Assembly (NCBI RefSeq): GCF_028330985.1
Contig: NZ_JAQMUE010000067.1
Coordinates: 1-45,800 of the forward strand
Origin: Roseofilum reptotaenium CS-1145
GTDB taxonomy: Bacteria; Cyanobacteriota; Cyanobacteriia; Cyanobacteriales; Desertifilaceae
Direction of reading: 5' to 3'
Length of the DNA stretch: 45,800 nt
Part shown: in pieces, positions 15,800 through 23,797 of the stretch
How positions within the stretch are numbered: position 1 is the first letter of the stretch
Layout: each line of letters starts with the position of its first letter
The notes under the pieces: model-generated
Told to the model about the DNA's origin: nothing
The model's input: the letters and a program-made list of their open reading frames with translations, nothing else
Databases searched by the model: none
Made by a program: the position numbers and the translations under genes

Positions 15800-17485
15800 T
15801 TAGGAGAGGACTGGAGATTGCGATTGGTTTTTGAGCATCTGTTGACGCAGGAATACGACCAATACAAACAGGAGATCTAGGGCAATTAAGCTACCGATAA
15901 TCAGTTCTGAGCCTCCGGTACTGAAGCCGTAGCTGTGTAATCCAGTTCCGAGGACAAAATTTACGCCATACCAGGCCATGAGGATAGCATTAAAGCTGAC
16001 AACACTAGCGATCGCCATACCAAAGTTGCCGAGCCAACCGGCTAATCGACCGTGTAGGGGCACGATATAGCACATGAGGGCGATTAAGGCCCAGGTTTCT
16101 TTGGGGTCCCATCCCCAAAACCGTCCCCAGGAAAAGTGGGCCCAAATGCCACCGAGGATAATGCCAGTGGTCAGGAAAAGTACGCCGACTTGGAGGATAG
16201 AATAGTTCCAGCGCGAGAGGCGGTTGATAAAGTCTTTGGCTGCGGGCTTGAATAGGTAAGCGCCCAGGAGCAAATGACCGAAGCCAAAGGCAAGGGCAAA
16301 ACTGGCGTAACCAAGGGTAATGGTAGGCACATGGACACTGAGCCAAAAGTTATCGCGCAGGACGGGAACGAGGGGTTTAATGCTGGGATCGAGGACAGCC
16401 GGGAGGCGATCCCCCAACATCAAGCATAGGATAGATAAGGGTGCAGCGGACAATAGGTAATATTTCGCACGATGCAGGAATTCAAAGGTAACGGCGATCG
16501 CCGCTATTCCCAAACTCACCCAAATCACTGACTCATACATATTCGTCACTGGAGGGCGTTCTGCAATTTGCATCCGCTCCCAAAACCCATATCCATGCAC
16601 CGCTAACCCACTGCAAAATAACCCTAATACTACCCAATAGGCTTGTAACTTTTCCAACTCCAAAGTCACCAACATCACCACGAACCCTACACCATATAAA
16701 ATCCAGGCTTGGGTAAACCAATGCAGTCCATAAAAACGAACTTCTCGCGTTAGTTTTTCCCCAGAAGGATAGACTTGGGGACTTAATGTTATCAGTTGCG
16801 ATTTCAAAGTTGCAACCTGGGCATTTAAATCCGAAGTTAAACCCATTTGTACTGCTTGTTTGATTTCGCCATAGGTTGTTTGCAAGGTCTCGACTTGTTC
16901 CGGCGAATAATATTCAGAAGCCTGAGCAATTCCCAACCATTTGCCTTTCGGATCGCTTGGATGGGGAACAACCGGTAACTGGGTACTGCTAACCGTCTCT
17001 AACATTAGGGCTAAACGGTCTTCTAGAGTTAGCGCTTCCCGTTGATCTCGCGTTAAATCTAGATTCTGCGCTTGAGCTTCATGGGCTTGCAAAACAAAGG
17101 AACCCAAGGGAGACGAAACCAGATCCACGAAAGAAAAATATTTCTGTTCTGGATTGAGTCCCAGTTCAGTTTTTAAGGGTCGATAACTAAACAGGATAAA
17201 GGGTTCTTTGTTCCAGTCTCGGTTATTGAATAAGAGGGAAAGATAGGTATCGAGATAATCGAGCTTTTCTCCGGTTAAGGGTTCATAGCGGAAACTGCCA
17301 TGAATTTGAGTAACTGTTTCTCTGGCAACCGTATCAAGGGGCTTTTTGCGTCCATCCAGTTGTACTGCCAGAGTTTTCAGGGAATCATAACTCGTTTCCG
17401 GACTAGAGATTATTGCTTTCCATGCGGGGAAGAAGCACAGGAGAAGACCTAATGTTAAACCAATGAGAAATTTAATTGGATTCAT
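15800..17485 (-). CDS. Long CcsA/ResC-type cytochrome c biogenesis protein
   Basis: A 561-residue membrane protein that should handle haem for System II cytochrome c assembly. The C-terminal half is CcsA: PVTNMYESVIW, then the tryptophan-rich haem motif WGRFWGWDPKETWAL and the late LGTGLHSYGF histidine. The N-terminal ~240 residues form a large non-cytoplasmic domain after one helix, with LDGRKKPLDTVARETV and EQKYFSFVDLV. This domain is known from the CcsBA-type proteins of bacteria rich in multihaem cytochromes and is absent from the ~350-residue plastid/cyanobacterial CcsA. Its natural partner could be the ResB-like protein at 38954. The Rieske gene follows directly. Confidence 0.85.
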   Translation of the reverse strand: MNPIKFLIGLTLGLLLCFFPAWKAIISSPETSYDSLKTLAVQLDGRKKPLDTVARETVTQIHGSFRYEPLTGEKLDYLDTYLSLLFNNRDWNKEPFILFSYRPLKTELGLNPEQKYFSFVDLVSSPLGSFVLQAHEAQAQNLDLTRDQREALTLEDRLALMLETVSSTQLPVVPHPSDPKGKWLGIAQASEYYSPEQVETLQTTYGEIKQAVQMGLTSDLNAQVATLKSQLITLSPQVYPSGEKLTREVRFYGLHWFTQAWILYGVGFVVMLVTLELEKLQAYWVVLGLFCSGLAVHGYGFWERMQIAERPPVTNMYESVIWVSLGIAAIAVTFEFLHRAKYYLLSAAPLSILCLMLGDRLPAVLDPSIKPLVPVLRDNFWLSVHVPTITLGYASFALAFGFGHLLLGAYLFKPAAKDFINRLSRWNYSILQVGVLFLTTGIILGGIWAHFSWGRFWGWDPKETWALIALMCYIVPLHGRLAGWLGNFGMAIASVVSFNAILMAWYGVNFVLGTGLHSYGFSTGGSELIIGSLIALDLLFVLVVFLRQQMLKNQSQSPVLS

Positions 17486-17708
17486 ACAATGTATAGGCTA
17501 CAGACTGGTGATGTAGGAAGCCTTGAGACATTCCTGATTCCTTAGTGGTAACTGTCTGGGGGGAATTGTTCTGCTCACTGGTAACATCTAGCTATTACCC
17601 TATACTTCTCAGTCCACAATGTTAGCCTTTATGTGATAAAGTGGGAGTCAAAATAAAAATTCACCTATAATTGAGCATAAAAATCAAGATAGTCTCTATA
17701 ATTCATCA

Positions 17709-18032
17709 ATGATCGGTATCCATAAAACTCCATCTCTCACTGCTGACACTATCCTTGAATCTCTCCGGGAAATGTTCCCTCAAATTCAAAAGCAATACCA
17801 AATCAGTACGCTAGGAATTTTGGGTTCGTATGTCCGAGGTGAAGCAACTGAAGCCAGCGACATTGATTTACTCATTGAATTCCAACCAGACATTCGTTTT
17901 GGTCTAATTGCTTACTGTCAACTGGAAAATTACCTGAGTGAAAAACTGGGTAAACAAGTAGATCTGGTTACTAAAGATGGTTTAAAACCTGATGTCGGGG
18001 AAAATATTCTCAAGGAAGTGGTTTACCTATGA
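17709..18032 (+). CDS. MNT-type nucleotidyltransferase (MntA-like antitoxin)
   Basis: A 107-residue MNT protein with the motif GSYVRGEATEASDIDLLIEF. In two-gene systems MntA neutralises HepT by adding AMP to it. The stop overlaps the ATG of the next gene by ATGA, the usual layout for mntA-hepT, but that next gene is cut to 30 codons. The C-terminal segment VDLVTKDGLKPDVGENILKEVVYL is typical. The gene itself looks intact, so an antitoxin remains with no toxin to act on in this place. Confidence 0.85.
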   Translation: MIGIHKTPSLTADTILESLREMFPQIQKQYQISTLGILGSYVRGEATEASDIDLLIEFQPDIRFGLIAYCQLENYLSEKLGKQVDLVTKDGLKPDVGENILKEVVYL

Positions 18033-18121
18033 ACCGTACCATCAAAGATTACTTAAGGGATATCCTAAAAGCAATCAATGCTGCCGAAAAATTTGTTATG
18101 GGTTTTGATATAGAGTATTAG
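18029..18121 (+). pseudogene. HepT (HEPN) toxin stub
   Basis: Thirty codons read MNRTIKDYLRDILKAINAAE and on to GFDIEY, then TAG. This is the start of HepT/DUF86 proteins; the normal length is ~110 residues with the catalytic RX4-6H motif near the end. The catalytic part is missing from here and from the following bases, so the toxin is dead. Truncation probably came from deletion, as an unrelated small gene starts 14 bases later. Confidence 0.75.
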
Positions 18122-18135
18122 TCTGGAAATTAGAT

Positions 18136-18381
18136 ATGACCGTTACAAACTTGTTGCCACAAATGCATCATTTATCTAGGCAGGATAAATTAAAGATTAT
18201 TAAGCTTTTGCTTCAGGATTTACATGAGTTAGGGAGCAGGGAGGATGATACAGTTTTGTTGTCAGATCGCGATCGCTTTTTGTTGACTCAGGCCGTTGGA
18301 AGCTGGACAGAAACAGATGAGGCTGAGTTTTTAGAAAAGACGAAGACTTTTAGGGATGTTGATGAAAGCTTGTGGAATTAA
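18136..18381 (+). CDS. Small hypothetical protein, possibly antitoxin-like
   Basis: An 81-residue acidic protein. The first part, NLLPQMHHLSRQDKLKIIKLLLQDL, is amphipathic helix and resembles small cyanobacterial proteins found in front of toxin genes. The rest is rich in Glu/Asp and lacks a known motif. It follows the mntA-hepT remnant closely, which again hints at a toxin-antitoxin setting, but no toxin gene follows. Codon use and the A-rich leader before the ATG look normal. Confidence 0.5.
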   Translation: MTVTNLLPQMHHLSRQDKLKIIKLLLQDLHELGSREDDTVLLSDRDRFLLTQAVGSWTETDEAEFLEKTKTFRDVDESLWN

Positions 18382-18484
18382 AGCCAATTTTATTAGATAC
18401 CTATACTGCACTTAACTAAAAATGTGCCTGATGCCATTGAAATCATTGGGAAAATCAAGGACAAGTTTTAGAATTTCCAGAGTT

Positions 18485-18793
18485 TCATGGTTTAATATGT
18501 TTAAATATAACATTGAACGAATGATGCTTGTCGGGATATTCAAACTTTCCTGTTGCTATTTTAGCATTTTGACATCTGCCTTCACCCTCTAATTTTTTAC
18601 CTGAAAATTTTGTATCTGAAACTGAAATATCATACCAATCCAAATTCCATGTATCGTCTTTCTTATAGTTAATTTCAAATCTTACAGGATTGGGATATTG
18701 ACGAGGATATTGACCACTTGTTACTGAAATCTCTTCTAGGCTCTTGTCTCCAGAATATGGATGGTCAAGAAGATACATTATTCCTGTTACCAA
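18485..18793 (-). CDS. Hypothetical protein, N-terminus lost into a repeat
   Basis: I do not recognise this 102-residue protein. It is polar, with many Lys and Tyr and two Cys-free beta-like stretches (RFEINYKKDDTWNLDWYDISV), and could be a lipocalin-like or secreted beta-rich domain. The only start is a TTG; upstream in the same frame a TAG sits in GGCAATA heptamer repeats, so the original N-terminus, perhaps a signal peptide, seems to be lost. It may be a pseudogene. Confidence 0.4.
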   Translation of the reverse strand: MVTGIMYLLDHPYSGDKSLEEISVTSGQYPRQYPNPVRFEINYKKDDTWNLDWYDISVSDTKFSGKKLEGEGRCQNAKIATGKFEYPDKHHSFNVIFKHIKP

Positions 18794-19226
18794 TTTATCT
18801 TCACCATTTTCTGTTTCTATTGCCTATTGCCTCAAACCATAACCTCATTGTCCTAATCAACTCTTTCACTGCTATAGCACTTACAGCGGTTTGCGATGTA
18901 ATGAGATACAGTAAGAAAAATCCCTCTAAATCCCCCTTTCTAAGGGGAGACTTTTACTGCCCCCCTTAGAAAGGGGGGTTGGGGGGATAGAAATCTACCA
19001 CATAAGAGCGAAAACTGCTGTAATATCCAGCAGAGCGGGCAGGAAAATAGACTCACTTCTTCTGAACTTTTAATAGTTTCTGGTGTTATAGTCAATTCAA
19101 ATAACAGTGAGACATTTTTGTAGGGGCGAAAAAATTTTCGCCATAAGAGTTCAAGATACCAGGTTGCCTCAGATTCAAGACTGCAACGGTTCACTAATAC
19201 ATCCAACCGCTTCAGCATCATAATTA
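18794..19226. repeat. Gene-free repeat region
   Basis: No gene is supported in these ~430 bases. At 18873-18915 there is TATAGC...TAATGAGATACAG, which resembles the terminal repeat of the IS630-type element at 40605. At 18930-18990 two hairpins follow: CCCCCTTTCTAAGGGG and the perfect CCCCCCTTAGAAAGGGGGG (18960-18978), a repeat type common in cyanobacteria. The remainder has heptamer-like GGCAATA units near its left end. Confidence 0.6.
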
Positions 19227-19730
19227 CTAGAGAATGGTAGTGTGAGATTTACTGTCAATATGAACTTCAAATAATTTTTCTGGGGGATTGCGAGTACTGT
19301 AGTCAACTATGTTTACCGCAACAGTATAAAAATATTGAAGTGCCTCTGTATCTCTATTCTGGACTTCATTGAAGTTAGTAAAACATACATGCCACAGGTT
19401 TGGCTTACTGTTTTTATCCCAAATAGCAAATATTTCTTTAAAGGCTTTAACAACTTTTTCCCGATCATCTCCTTCAATGAGAACCCAAAACTCTCGCCAA
19501 CCCGCGCGCAAACACTCACAAGGCAAGCTAAAGTTTTGTAGGAATTGATCCCAACCATTAGAGAGGAGTTCCGATTCCTCATCTTTGGAGAATTTGCCCT
19601 CAGCAATAGACTCGATCGTGATAAATAAGATCGCCATGAATGCTTTCGGGTCTGGTTCTAGTAGTGCCTCCAGTTTTTTAGGAAAGGTGGCGCGATCGAC
19701 TATGATACAATTACCCTCAATGTTATTCAT
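19227..19730 (-). CDS. Hypothetical protein of 167 residues
   Basis: I do not recognise the family. The protein is soluble, mixed alpha/beta, with aromatic stretches such as LRAGWREFWVLIEGDDREKV and no signal peptide or membrane helix. The first 15 codons (MNNIEGNCIIVDRAT) are repeated, as DNA, at 21783-21835, on the far side of the SDR/AraC pair. The good length and single clean frame suggest a real gene. Confidence 0.55.
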   Translation of the reverse strand: MNNIEGNCIIVDRATFPKKLEALLEPDPKAFMAILFITIESIAEGKFSKDEESELLSNGWDQFLQNFSLPCECLRAGWREFWVLIEGDDREKVVKAFKEIFAIWDKNSKPNLWHVCFTNFNEVQNRDTEALQYFYTVAVNIVDYSTRNPPEKLFEVHIDSKSHTTIL

Positions 19731-19736
19731 TAGAAG
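19684..19736. repeat. Direct repeat, left copy
   Basis: About 50 bases, starting AAGGTGGCGCGATCGACTAT, cover the first codons of the 167-residue gene. The same segment with only two or three changes is at 21783-21835 in the same orientation. The 2.05 kb between them contain the SDR and AraC genes. Confidence 0.85.
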
Positions 19737-19957
19737 AAACCAGTTTTTAATCGCAAGGCCAGTTCTTTGTCTTTGTTCACATTACAACTCATGATAGCCG
19801 AGAACAAACCAAAGGGACTATCGTTCACCAGTAAGGAGGGTTGGCTTCAGCCATGCGCCAGGGCCTTTACCACGTTCACCCCCAGATTAACGGTTGCACA
19901 TTGTTCCACAGTCTGCTGAATCGTTGCCAGTAAACTTTCGATCTTTATGAATTGGGT
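19737..19957 (-). other. Decayed coding sequence between repeat and SDR gene
   Basis: The minus strand has a frame reading ESLLATIQQTVEQCATVNLG up to a TGA, then, after it, LLVNDSPFGLFSAIMSC and on to a TAA just before the 167-residue gene. The composition is protein-like, but I recognise no family and there is no start. It may be the worn end of a transposase or another upstream gene. Confidence 0.3.
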
Positions 19958-20689
19958 TTAGGCCGGTTGCCGGGTAGCCGTGATCGTGATATCACGGATG
20001 TTTACATTCTGCGGTTGGGAATACATAAACACTGCTGTGCGAGCAATGTCGTCGGCAACCAATGCGCCGCCCATTGCCTGTTTCCATTCCTCATAACCAT
20101 CAATGATTTCCTGCGAAGTGGTGTGACTCAGCAGTTCGGTTTCTACTGCCCCAGGGTGAATTGCCATCACGCGTACATCGCTGTTAGAAACCTCTTCACG
20201 AACATTTTCGGTAATTGCGGAGACGGCAAACTTGGTTCCAACATAAGCCGCATGGTTGGGAAAGGACTTTTTGCCCGCAATAGAACTCATGTTTATGATG
20301 GTGCCAGTGCCTCGCTCCTTCATCGAGCTAAGAACCGCCTGCATTCCGTTTAACAAGCCGAGAACGTTCACATCAAACATTCTGTGCCATTCCGCTGAAT
20401 CTTGTGTATCAATCTGCCCTAGAAGCATCACACCAGCATTGTTGACTAAGCAATCTACCGGGCCATATTCAGCTTCAGCCTTTTCAATGGCAACATGGAA
20501 AGCTTCAGCATCGGTGACATCGAGTTTGCGGCACATTGTGTTGGGTAGGCCAAGCGCTTCGAGTTTTTCAATTCGGCGAGCGAGAAGTAACAGCGGGTGA
20601 CCAAGTTCGGCGAAACGTCGAGCAATAGCCTCACCAATACCGGAGCTTGCACCGGTAATAACCACTAAGGATTTCTGATTCGTCTCCAT
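19958..20689 (-). CDS. SDR family NAD(P)-dependent oxidoreductase
   Basis: A 243-residue classical short-chain dehydrogenase. The cofactor loop is TGASSGIGEAIARRF, followed by NNAGVMLLG, the catalytic Ser in INMSSIAG and the AAYVGTKFAV (Tyr-x3-Lys) site. The Arg-rich ARRIEKLEAL after beta-2 suggests NADP(H). The closest group by eye is the YdfG-like branch that acts on small hydroxy acids, but the substrate is open. It is divergent from the araC-type gene, with a shared control region, so the regulator probably governs it. Confidence 0.88.
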   Translation of the reverse strand: METNQKSLVVITGASSGIGEAIARRFAELGHPLLLLARRIEKLEALGLPNTMCRKLDVTDAEAFHVAIEKAEAEYGPVDCLVNNAGVMLLGQIDTQDSAEWHRMFDVNVLGLLNGMQAVLSSMKERGTGTIINMSSIAGKKSFPNHAAYVGTKFAVSAITENVREEVSNSDVRVMAIHPGAVETELLSHTTSQEIIDGYEEWKQAMGGALVADDIARTAVFMYSQPQNVNIRDITITATRQPA

Positions 20690-20750
20690 ATTTTCCCCTC
20701 TCTAGTGTCTTGTAAATGCAGTGTACTTTTGAACGACTAGCAATCTCAAG

Positions 20751-20785
20751 GCCTATTTCTGCTTAGACATTGCCTATTTCTGCTT
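20751..20785. promoter_or_regulatory. Candidate AraC operator: two direct repeats 21 bp apart
   Basis: GCCTATTTCTGCTT occurs at 20751-20764 and again, identical, at 20772-20785. The 21-base period equals two helical turns, the layout expected for the two half-sites of an AraC-family protein. The repeats lie between the SDR gene and the araC-type gene. Confidence 0.7.
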
Positions 20786-20797
20786 TCTGCCCATTGT

Positions 20798-21754
20798 TTG
20801 AGCGCAATTCTTGACAGCGATTGCTATAGTCAAGTGATAAGGCTATTTGAGGAGGAGCGAATTATTTATCTACAACAAATCATGGATGTTTATCAGTTTT
20901 CCAAAGTGGAAGGCTTTATCAAGACTCATATCAGAGGTGTCAGTTTCTTCTGGGCAACAAAAGCTATAGCGTGTTCGCCGCTCGTCTACAATGCTGGGCT
21001 AGTGATTATTGAGCAGGGTAATAAGGTTGGATACCTCGGCGATCGCGTGTTTCACTACGATAGTGACCATTACCTTGTCCTTAGTGTGCCACTCACCTTC
21101 GAGTGCGAAACAAATGCCAGCTTGGACAACCCATTACTGGGCATTTTTATTGAACTCGATCTTGCCGAACTTCACAAGATGGTGATGCAACTCTCAAAAC
21201 ATAATGCACTCGATAACTTTGAGCTGACATCACCATTATGTGGTGTTGAGCCGGTTGCCCTTGATTCCCAGATGCGTAAGGCAACAACTCGGCTCATGCA
21301 AGCCCTCTGCTCAGAACAGGATAGTGAAATTCTCGGTTTGTCATTAGTTAGGGAGGTCGTCTACCGCGCACTGTTGGGTAAACATGGACCTGCTCTTTAT
21401 GCGCTCACCCAACACAACTCCCACTATGCGCGGATTGCTCGAAGCATAGAGATCATTCGGCGTGAGTACCAAAAACCCCTCACGATCAAGCAGCTCGCCA
21501 AAGAAGTGGACATGAGTGTCTCGGCATTTCACCGGTCGTTCAAACAGATAACCGAAAAATCTCCACTACAGTACCTCAAAGAGTATCGATTACATAAAGC
21601 TAAGAGTCTTATTCTTCATAACAATATATCTGTAGGTACGGCAGCCCTCAATGTGGGGTACGAGAGCACATCCCAGTTTAGTCGAGAGTTTAAGCGCTAT
21701 TTCAATTTTTTGCCCTCTCAAGCAAGAGACTCGGGCTATGCCCAACTTGTATAG
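20798..21754 (+). CDS. AraC family transcriptional regulator
   Basis: A 318-residue regulator with an N-terminal cupin-like sensing domain of the YqhC type (ACSPLVYNAGLVIIEQGNK, later DSDHYLVLSVPLTFECE) and a C-terminal pair of HTH motifs (LTIKQLAKEVDMSVSAFHRSFK and GTAALNVGYESTSQFSREFKR). The start used is a TTG at 20798; an ATG at 20882 would shorten the cupin domain and is less likely. It is divergent from an SDR gene, as is common for such regulators of aldehyde or alcohol responses. The pair looks imported, being flanked by direct repeats. Confidence 0.88.
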   Translation: MSAILDSDCYSQVIRLFEEERIIYLQQIMDVYQFSKVEGFIKTHIRGVSFFWATKAIACSPLVYNAGLVIIEQGNKVGYLGDRVFHYDSDHYLVLSVPLTFECETNASLDNPLLGIFIELDLAELHKMVMQLSKHNALDNFELTSPLCGVEPVALDSQMRKATTRLMQALCSEQDSEILGLSLVREVVYRALLGKHGPALYALTQHNSHYARIARSIEIIRREYQKPLTIKQLAKEVDMSVSAFHRSFKQITEKSPLQYLKEYRLHKAKSLILHNNISVGTAALNVGYESTSQFSREFKRYFNFLPSQARDSGYAQLV

Positions 21755-21782
21755 ATTCAATAGGGTTGGTCTTGAGTTTAGT

Positions 21783-21835
21783 AAGGTGGCGCGATCGACT
21801 ATGATACAGTTACCCTCAATGTTATTCATGAGAAG
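21783..21835. repeat. Direct repeat, right copy
   Basis: This copy matches 19684-19736 (AAGGTGGCGCGATCGACTAT and on). Read on the minus strand it again gives MNNIEGNCIIVDRAT but the frame then runs into unrelated sequence, so it is a fragment, not a second gene. Confidence 0.85.
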
Positions 21836-21875
21836 TTCCCATATACAAAATTTGATCGCGTCTCGATTTTACTGG

Positions 21876-22424
21876 CTACTCAGAAATTACACCACAAGCC
21901 AGGCGAGGACCGCCGCCACCGAGAGGAGCTGGCTCGTCAGAAAAGTTATCTCCGTGCATATGCACCATTAGAGAACGACCATTTAAGAAGCTGACTTCTA
22001 ACCGGGGAGCTAAAACAGGAGTTGTTGCTGTACCATTATTGGCCACAAATAACGGAGGTAAATCTCCCAGGTGACCATCATCCGCATAGGGGCCTTTATG
22101 GACTCCGGTATTGAATGGGTCGAAGTGCCCGCCGGCAGCTAATCCAGGTACGGTCTTGCCATCTTTCATTCCAGGGCCGCAGTCTGGATTGGTATGAATA
22201 TGAAATCCATGGGAACCTGGAGTCAAATTGGTCAGATTCGGGGTAAGAAGCAAACCATATTCCGTATCTTCCAAAAGCACCGTACCAACAGCCGCGCCAA
22301 TACCATTGGCATCAGTGAGATTCATTTCAACGGTAATGGCATGACCGTCAGCATAAGCTGGTGCGAGAACAGTTGCTGTCATTAGGGCTGTCAGAGAAGC
22401 AATATAAACTGATTTTTTTTTCAT
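21876..22424 (-). CDS. sodC: Cu/Zn superoxide dismutase, secreted
   Basis: A 182-residue precursor with a clear signal peptide (MKKKSVYIASLTALMTATVL, cleavage probably after AYA). The mature part has the copper ligands in HGFHIHTNPDC, the bridging/zinc region GGHFDPFNTGVHKGPYADDG and HLGDLPPL, and the closing GGGGPRLACGVI whose Cys makes the disulphide. It removes superoxide in the periplasm. I used the ATG at 22424; the longer frame to 22487 has no merit. Cu/Zn enzymes are less common in cyanobacteria than Fe- or Ni-SOD. It is a single-gene unit. Confidence 0.92.
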   Translation of the reverse strand: MKKKSVYIASLTALMTATVLAPAYADGHAITVEMNLTDANGIGAAVGTVLLEDTEYGLLLTPNLTNLTPGSHGFHIHTNPDCGPGMKDGKTVPGLAAGGHFDPFNTGVHKGPYADDGHLGDLPPLFVANNGTATTPVLAPRLEVSFLNGRSLMVHMHGDNFSDEPAPLGGGGPRLACGVISE

Positions 22425-22550
22425 GGGTATCTTGGAAGTCAAAAAATAAATAACGTATGACTGGGGACAATATATTAATTGACACACGAGACAGTGTGCC
22501 AGTAATGGTTAATGCAAAGTGTATCCCAGAAAACGAAAACCATAAGGCCA

Positions 22551-22660
22551 TATAGCGATTCTCTTTTCTATGAAGTACAGCTTGAAGCCTTAGACCCTAA
22601 GCAATATACGCTTTTGCCTATTGCAAAGCAAGCCTATTGCCTACCGCGAAGTGCTATATA
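22551..22660. mobile_element. MITE-like element with IS630-type terminal repeat, copy 1
   Basis: The left end TATAGCGATTCTC, then ATGAAGTACAG, matches the terminal repeat of the IS at 40605-41622 over ~30 bases. The right end is GAAGTGCTATATA, so both tips read TATAGC inwards. A second copy is at 33994-34092. The right end overlaps the 3' end of the FAD oxidoreductase gene and gives it its last codons and stop. Confidence 0.75.
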
Positions 22661-23786
22661 TTTCCGAGATCGCCTCTTCTGCTAGACCAAACGATAGGGT
22701 CATTCCCGCACCACTGAGGGCGTTAACAATGGTCACACCCGGTTCTGGATATAAAATCAATTCAGTTGATCCGGGTAACTTGGCATACACACCGTGCCAT
22801 GTTTGGGCAATGTCTAGGGAAGGGGGTTGGACAAAGCCTTTTAAGTAGTTGAGAACGTAGTTGTTCAGATCGGCGCGATCGAAGGGGTGAGGACACCAAC
22901 CATATTCATGAGTGTCGCCAATAATTAATTCTCCTAATCCATTTTGCGACATCATGACGTGAATTCCCCATTCTGGAAAATAGGGAGTTTCTTTAGCAAT
23001 GCGTTCTTTGAGAGCAGGAAGGGAGGGACAGTCTGCAAACGCACTATAGTGGGTTAGGGTTAATCCTCCGCAAAGTGCTGCACCGAGTCGCCAGTTGTTG
23101 GGTTGGGGAGCCGTTCGCATCATTTGCAGTTTAACTTTGGTGATGCCGCTCTTGGCGTAGTGTTGGGGATAGAGGGTTTCAAAGTCTGCACCGGAACAGA
23201 CAAAAATGCGATCGCCTCGCCATTGCTCTCCCCCGGCAATTGCCACCCGATCCGCGATCGCTGTAACAACCGTACCAAACTTGAAGGTAACCCCGTAGGT
23301 TTTACTGAGATAATTTGGTAATTCGGCGATCGCTTCTCTGGGGTCTACAATCACTTCTGTGGAACTCCACAGCGCTCCTAATAACCCTTCCTTAACTACG
23401 GCTGGACTCTTCTCTAAGACTTGATTAGGGGTCAGTAAAGCTACAGAATGGGTAGAGGCTCTAATGCTGATAAATTCCTCTAAAACCGCCATCTCATCTT
23501 CACGATAGGCCAGATGTAGCGATCCGGCTTCTTCTGCGTGAAATCCAGTCTGAGCCGACAGTTCCAGCCAAATTTGTCGAGAGTTGAGGGCGCGATCGCC
23601 TAATTGTCCTAAGGGTTGTCCCACAGGCCAGACCATGCCAAAATTGCGAATTGATGCACCCATTGCCTGGGGATTCCGTTCAAAAACAACAACCTTGAGT
23701 CCTCGTTTGGCACAGGCTAAAGCATGAGCTAAACCAACAATCCCTGCACCAATAATTAATACATCAGCCTGATTTTGTGAAGTCAT
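22641..23786 (-). CDS. FAD-dependent oxidoreductase of the TIGR03364 (phosphonate-associated) type
   Basis: A 381-residue DAO-type flavoenzyme. The Rossmann start is VLIIGAGIVGLAHALACAKRG and the RNFGMVWPVGQ segment is characteristic of the TIGR03364 family, which occurs in phosphonate-degradation operons and is thought to oxidise an amine such as an aminophosphonate. The end contains NALSGAGMTLSFGLAEEAI, the usual C-terminal FAD contact. The last residues (YSTSR) and the TAG come from a MITE-like element inserted at the 3' end. It is third in a tight operon after the HAD and AllA-like genes (11-14 base gaps). Confidence 0.82.
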   Translation of the reverse strand: MTSQNQADVLIIGAGIVGLAHALACAKRGLKVVVFERNPQAMGASIRNFGMVWPVGQPLGQLGDRALNSRQIWLELSAQTGFHAEEAGSLHLAYREDEMAVLEEFISIRASTHSVALLTPNQVLEKSPAVVKEGLLGALWSSTEVIVDPREAIAELPNYLSKTYGVTFKFGTVVTAIADRVAIAGGEQWRGDRIFVCSGADFETLYPQHYAKSGITKVKLQMMRTAPQPNNWRLGAALCGGLTLTHYSAFADCPSLPALKERIAKETPYFPEWGIHVMMSQNGLGELIIGDTHEYGWCPHPFDRADLNNYVLNYLKGFVQPPSLDIAQTWHGVYAKLPGSTELILYPEPGVTIVNALSGAGMTLSFGLAEEAISEIYSTSR

Positions 23787-23797
23787 GAGTTACTACG

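Noticed and set aside
18930-18990. CRISPR-like pair of short repeats
   Set aside because: They are two hairpins of a common cyanobacterial palindrome with no regular spacing or spacers. No CRISPR array was seen in the window.
21590-21829. 79-codon frame starting MNNIEGNCIIVDRAT
   Set aside because: Only the first 15 codons match the gene at 19227; the rest is antisense to the AraC gene. It is a repeat fragment.
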